From assembly GCA_002706095.1 (NCBI GenBank), contig PAJP01000025.1, positions 62,001 to 126,000 on the forward strand: 64,000 bases of DNA, in the 5' to 3' direction. A program made the position numbers and the translations under genes. This DNA comes from Methylophaga sp. (lineage in GTDB: Bacteria > Pseudomonadota > Gammaproteobacteria > Nitrosococcales > Methylophagaceae). The notes under the pieces were generated by a model. That model saw nothing but the letters and a program-made list of their open reading frames with translations. It searched no databases and was not told the origin of the DNA. Below are positions 61,105-64,000 of the stretch, one piece after another (positions within the stretch are counted from its first letter, which is position 1; every line of letters starts with the position of its first letter).

Positions 61105-62868
61105 ATGAAACTCTCCTCCGAGAATATGACTTCAGAAGTCTCGACACTCGACGACCTGGCACAACAGACAAGCTATTCGTTCATGGACTCACTTAACCGT
61201 GATCCTGACGCGACGGTAAATGGCGAAGATCACTATCCAAGGCAAGTCTTCTCGGGTCATTATGTACCGGTAAAACCGACGCCAATCGAGAACCCCGTAT
61301 ACGTCACACACAGCAAAACCTTTTTTGAGGAACTGGGTTTTGCTGACAGCATGGCAACGTCGCAAGACTTCCTTCAGATGTTCTCCGGCGATCTCACTCA
61401 TGTTCCTGAGCCTATACGTCCAGTCGGTTGGGCGACAGGTTACGCCCTCTCTATTTACGGTACGGAATACACTCAACAATGTCCCTTCCAAACCGGTAAT
61501 GGCTACGGTGATGGTCGAGCCATTTCCGTATTAGAAGCCGTTACCAAGGGCCAACGCTGGGAAATGCAGTTAAAAGGTGGTGGTCGAACACCCTACTGTC
61601 GTGGTGCAGATGGTCGGGCCGTTTTACGATCAAGCATTAGAGAATTCATAGCTCAAGAACACATGCATGCACTCGGTGTACCCACATCACGTTCATTAAG
61701 TTTGTATGCCTCCACAACGGAACGTGTCAGACGGCCGTGGTATTCGGAGGGTTCAATGTCAAATGAACCGGACATCGTTATCAATGAACCGGTTGCCATC
61801 TCTACACGCGTCGCCCCCTCTTTTATTCGGGTGGGTCAACTTGAGCTATTTGCTCGTCGTGTTGTGAATCATGCACATGAAAATGCCATGGATGAGCTGG
61901 AAAAGATCGTCTTGCACGTCATCGATCGAGAATATGCTGACGTTATCGATAACAACCTGAATATCGAAACCAAAGTCATTTCACTTGCCAAGGCGTTTCG
62001 TGAACGCCTCACCTCGCTTATCGCTAACTGGATACGTGTCGGTTATTGCCAAGGTAATTTCAACAGTGACAACTGCGCTGTTGGCGGCTTTACGTTGGAC
62101 TACGGCCCTTTTGGTTTCTGTGAAACGTTTGATCCTCTATATCAGCCATGGATCGGCGGCGGACGTCATTTCTCATTCTTTAACCAACCCGCTGCGGCAG
62201 CACGTAACTTCGCCATGTTTTGTAAAGGCATACAGCCTTTGCTCAAGGGCGATCAGCATTACCTATCAGAGCTTGAAGACGTTCAACAGGGTTTTGCTGA
62301 CGTGATGCAAACGCAATTGGAAAAGATGTGGGCAGCTAAACTCGGGCTTGAGGATTATAACGAGGCATTATTCAGCGAGCTCATCAGTCTGATGACACTG
62401 ACACCCGTTGATTACACCATTTTCTTTCGTGAGCTCTCAGCGTTGCCAGACGACATTGAGCCACTGAAAAAAAGCTTTTATGGTGAACTGAATCCTGCTG
62501 AAAATGGCATTAACTCGACACCTCCAAACGCTCAGGATATTGAGCAACACTGGTCAGCATGGCTTGATAAATGGCAAACGCTGCTAGGTATCAGTGACAA
62601 AAACGATGTAACCGCTTCACGCTCCCGTGAAGCGGTTTCTAATCAGATGAAACAGGTTAATCCGAAATATAGTTTGCGAGAGTGGCAGCTCGTTGCTGCT
62701 TATAAACAAGCAGCCGAAGGTGAATACACACTCCTTCGTGAGTTACAGGATGTGATGACGCAACCTTACGCAGAACAATCAAAAGACATCGAAGAAAAAT
62801 ACTATAGGCTTATGCCAACAGAGCTTAGTGATATCGGCGGCGTATCACATTATAGTTGCTCGTCATGA
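61105..62868 (+). CDS. selO: Protein adenylyltransferase SelO (YdiU)
   Basis: Pseudokinase-fold enzyme that transfers AMP to proteins, linked to redox stress in bacteria and mitochondria. The 587-residue protein has [15 protein letters not shown], the nucleotide-binding region [25 protein letters not shown] (61571-61648) and [12 protein letters not shown]. It ends in CSS, the third-from-last Cys equivalent to the Sec/Cys seen in the family. I start at the ATG at 61105 with AGGA upstream; the frame is open to 61045. A perfect 12-bp hairpin lies inside the coding region at 62610-62637. Confidence 0.93.
   Translation: MKLSSENMTSEVSTLDDLAQQTSYSFMDSLNRDPDATVNGEDHYPRQVFSGHYVPVKPTPIENPVYVTHSKTFFEELGFADSMATSQDFLQMFSGDLTHVPEPIRPVGWATGYALSIYGTEYTQQCPFQTGNGYGDGRAISVLEAVTKGQRWEMQLKGGGRTPYCRGADGRAVLRSSIREFIAQEHMHALGVPTSRSLSLYASTTERVRRPWYSEGSMSNEPDIVINEPVAISTRVAPSFIRVGQLELFARRVVNHAHENAMDELEKIVLHVIDREYADVIDNNLNIETKVISLAKAFRERLTSLIANWIRVGYCQGNFNSDNCAVGGFTLDYGPFGFCETFDPLYQPWIGGGRHFSFFNQPAAAARNFAMFCKGIQPLLKGDQHYLSELEDVQQGFADVMQTQLEKMWAAKLGLEDYNEALFSELISLMTLTPVDYTIFFRELSALPDDIEPLKKSFYGELNPAENGINSTPPNAQDIEQHWSAWLDKWQTLLGISDKNDVTASRSREAVSNQMKQVNPKYSLREWQLVAAYKQAAEGEYTLLRELQDVMTQPYAEQSKDIEEKYYRLMPTELSDIGGVSHYSCSS
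62610..62637 (+). other. Perfect hairpin inside selO
   Basis: A 12-bp perfect stem (62610-62621 with 62626-62637), a 4-base loop and TTTC at its 3' side. It codes for part of a linker, so it could pause or partly terminate transcription. Confidence 0.55.
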
Positions 62869-63011
62869 GTCGAAATTAATCAGGTCAAAGCGTGTTATTG
62901 TAATTAGGTTAGGGTTTGCTTAATAGAATCAAGTTAGCTGACGCTTGATACTCTCTAACACGCTTGACTTAGTGAGTATTAAATTTAACACAACAATAAA
63001 TATCAACTTAT
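62869..63011. other. Convergent gap with an imperfect inverted repeat
   Basis: TCAAAGCGTGTTA (62885-62897) and TAACACGCTTGA (62956-62967) form a 12-bp inverted repeat with one bulged base, 58 bases apart. It marks the border between selO and the accessory-looking genes. Confidence 0.4.
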
Positions 63012-63719
63012 CTAATCTATAAAGCGTTGAAATTCTCTAGGTAACAATTTAAGTAACTGGGTATCGTCCAGAATATAAAGGTCGTACGTTAATTCGAGTT
63101 GTTGGAGAAAACTTACATATCGGCTAACACATCCACCGCTTGTCCTTGATGCAGCTCCTCTCTTGAAATGCCCAGTTGAAGAATCTGTGTAGAGTTTACT
63201 AGAAAGCTTCATCACTCCTTCCATTGAAAGGATGTCCTGCCGTGCCATCAATTGCTCAATCAACTCTCCTCGTACAGGTAGTTCTTTGCATAGGAGGTAT
63301 CTGACATCTTTTCCATAACGGGAGACGAGTTGCCATGTAATATACGCAGAGTGTCTATATCTATGTTTGTAATCAGAGCTAAGAATATAGTTGTAAGGCA
63401 TACTTGCCTTTCGTGTCTTATCTCTACGAACCGGACATAATTGTTCGAACCAAAAAAGTGCAATCCAAGTCCATAAGCCGCGATCACCTATATACCTCTG
63501 ATTATCGATTTTATTCATTATTTCAACGAGATATTCTCCCATTTCATACCTTGACCGGAAATAATGATTTTGTATGTCTACAGCGTCAGGGATTTCTTCA
63601 CTCATGTCTGGATGAGTAAGCATATAAGCAGGAAAATTCTCTGTACTTCCATCTCTTAGTCTGAATATATATTCGTTAAACTCTTTGCATCCATAATCAG
63701 TCAGTTTTCTAATTTTCAT
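63012..63719 (-). CDS. Hypothetical protein, possible DUF6339-type
   Basis: A 235-residue cytoplasmic protein without signal or membrane segments. Features include GDRGLWTWIALFWFEQLCP in the middle and a His/Tyr-rich stretch (YKHRYRHSAYITWQ). The pattern reminds me of DUF6339 proteins, which I associate with Z1/DUF4420-type defence gene clusters, but I could not test this. Its ATG overlaps the stop of the upstream gene by four bases (ATGA), so the two are coupled. Confidence 0.6.
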   Translation of the reverse strand: MKIRKLTDYGCKEFNEYIFRLRDGSTENFPAYMLTHPDMSEEIPDAVDIQNHYFRSRYEMGEYLVEIMNKIDNQRYIGDRGLWTWIALFWFEQLCPVRRDKTRKASMPYNYILSSDYKHRYRHSAYITWQLVSRYGKDVRYLLCKELPVRGELIEQLMARQDILSMEGVMKLSSKLYTDSSTGHFKRGAASRTSGGCVSRYVSFLQQLELTYDLYILDDTQLLKLLPREFQRFID

Positions 63720-64000
63720 TGCTCTTCATCCGTGTATGCATCTATGAGTCGTTTTGAGAACTCAAACCTTTTGGCAAACTGCTCAATAACATCATCGAGC
63801 CATTTTTCCCTTTCTTGAATATCCATTTCTATGGGAGAAGAATCAGTAAAGTTCTGACTAAAACCTAGCCATTTATTAAAACCATCACTATCAATATCTA
63901 CATCTTCGGAAAACAGATATTTACTGAGTATTTGGCTCATTGCAGACGGCAATATAAGAGCCTGAAATATCGGATCTGAACGCATTTTTTCCAGAGCATT
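63716..64000 (-). CDS. Partial hypothetical protein, 5' end beyond the window
   Basis: Only the C-terminal part is present: the frame stays open to the last base (NALEK precedes the first visible ATG), so the gene starts outside. About 95 residues are seen, acidic and helical (MDIQEREKWLDDVIEQFAKRF). No family can be assigned from this end. It is translationally coupled to the downstream gene. Confidence 0.6.
   Translation of the reverse strand, partial: NALEKMRSDPIFQALILPSAMSQILSKYLFSEDVDIDSDGFNKWLGFSQNFTDSSPIEMDIQEREKWLDDVIEQFAKRFEFSKRLIDAYTDEEQ

Noticed and set aside
60921-61196. A 91-residue open frame before selO
   Set aside because: It overlaps the selO start by about 90 bases in another frame, shows no family features and lacks a ribosome site.

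Overview
The window looks like chromosome from a methylotrophic gammaproteobacterium, most likely Methylophaga or a close relative. The evidence is a complete mxa (methanol dehydrogenase) cluster combined with typical gammaproteobacterial gene orders: gloB/yafS/rnhA/dnaQ, grpE-dnaK-dnaJ-dapB, lolB-ispE-tRNA(Gln)-prs-rplY-pth-ychF and hemA-prfA. The genus is an inference from gene content; no database was searched.

Layout. 1-6.9 kb: the 3' part of PBP1b with an LpoP-like activator lipoprotein, then a convergent signalling operon (HD-GYP response regulator plus a two-sensor hybrid histidine kinase). 7-11.7 kb: dapB, dnaJ, dnaK and grpE on the minus strand, with two clear sigma-32 promoters. 11.7-14.3 kb: a non-coding repeat split by an IS481-type element, and an AT-rich orphan gene. 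14.3-23.6 kb: dnaQ, rnhA, yafS, gloB, two MscS channels, pyrD, a DUF2797 protein, a DUF432-like protein, mltD and trmL. 23.8-28.1 kb: a giant c-di-GMP receptor/enzyme (two periplasmic binding domains, two PAS, GGDEF, EAL, degenerate CZB) preceded by a possible coupled leader peptide.

28.1-41.2 kb is the methanol oxidation region. A minus-strand group (BamE-like small protein, MxaD, beta-propeller) diverges from a MoxYX-like two-component system. This is followed by mxaF-J-G-I-R-S-A-C-K-L. MxaF and MxaI form the PQQ enzyme, MxaG takes the electrons, MxaJ and MxaD support assembly or electron transfer, and the MxaR/S/A/C/K/L group (MoxR ATPase, VWA proteins) is needed for calcium insertion and maturation. 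MxaF has Ala two residues after the catalytic Asp, so it is the calcium type and not XoxF.

41.5-55 kb is mostly housekeeping: tRNA-Met, pldA, ychF, pth, rplY, prs, tRNA-Gln, ispE, lolB and a TPR lipoprotein on the minus strand; hemA and prfA on plus; hemF, tsaC and purD on minus. 55-62.9 kb: hemN behind an FNR/Anr-type box, a ClC transporter, tRNA-Leu, an unknown membrane protein, an outer-membrane barrel and selO. The window ends in two coupled minus-strand genes of unknown function that may be the edge of an accessory (possibly defence) island.

Recurring feature: four convergent gene pairs overlap by exactly four bases, sharing TTAA as both stop codons. No CRISPR array, rRNA or replication origin was seen.
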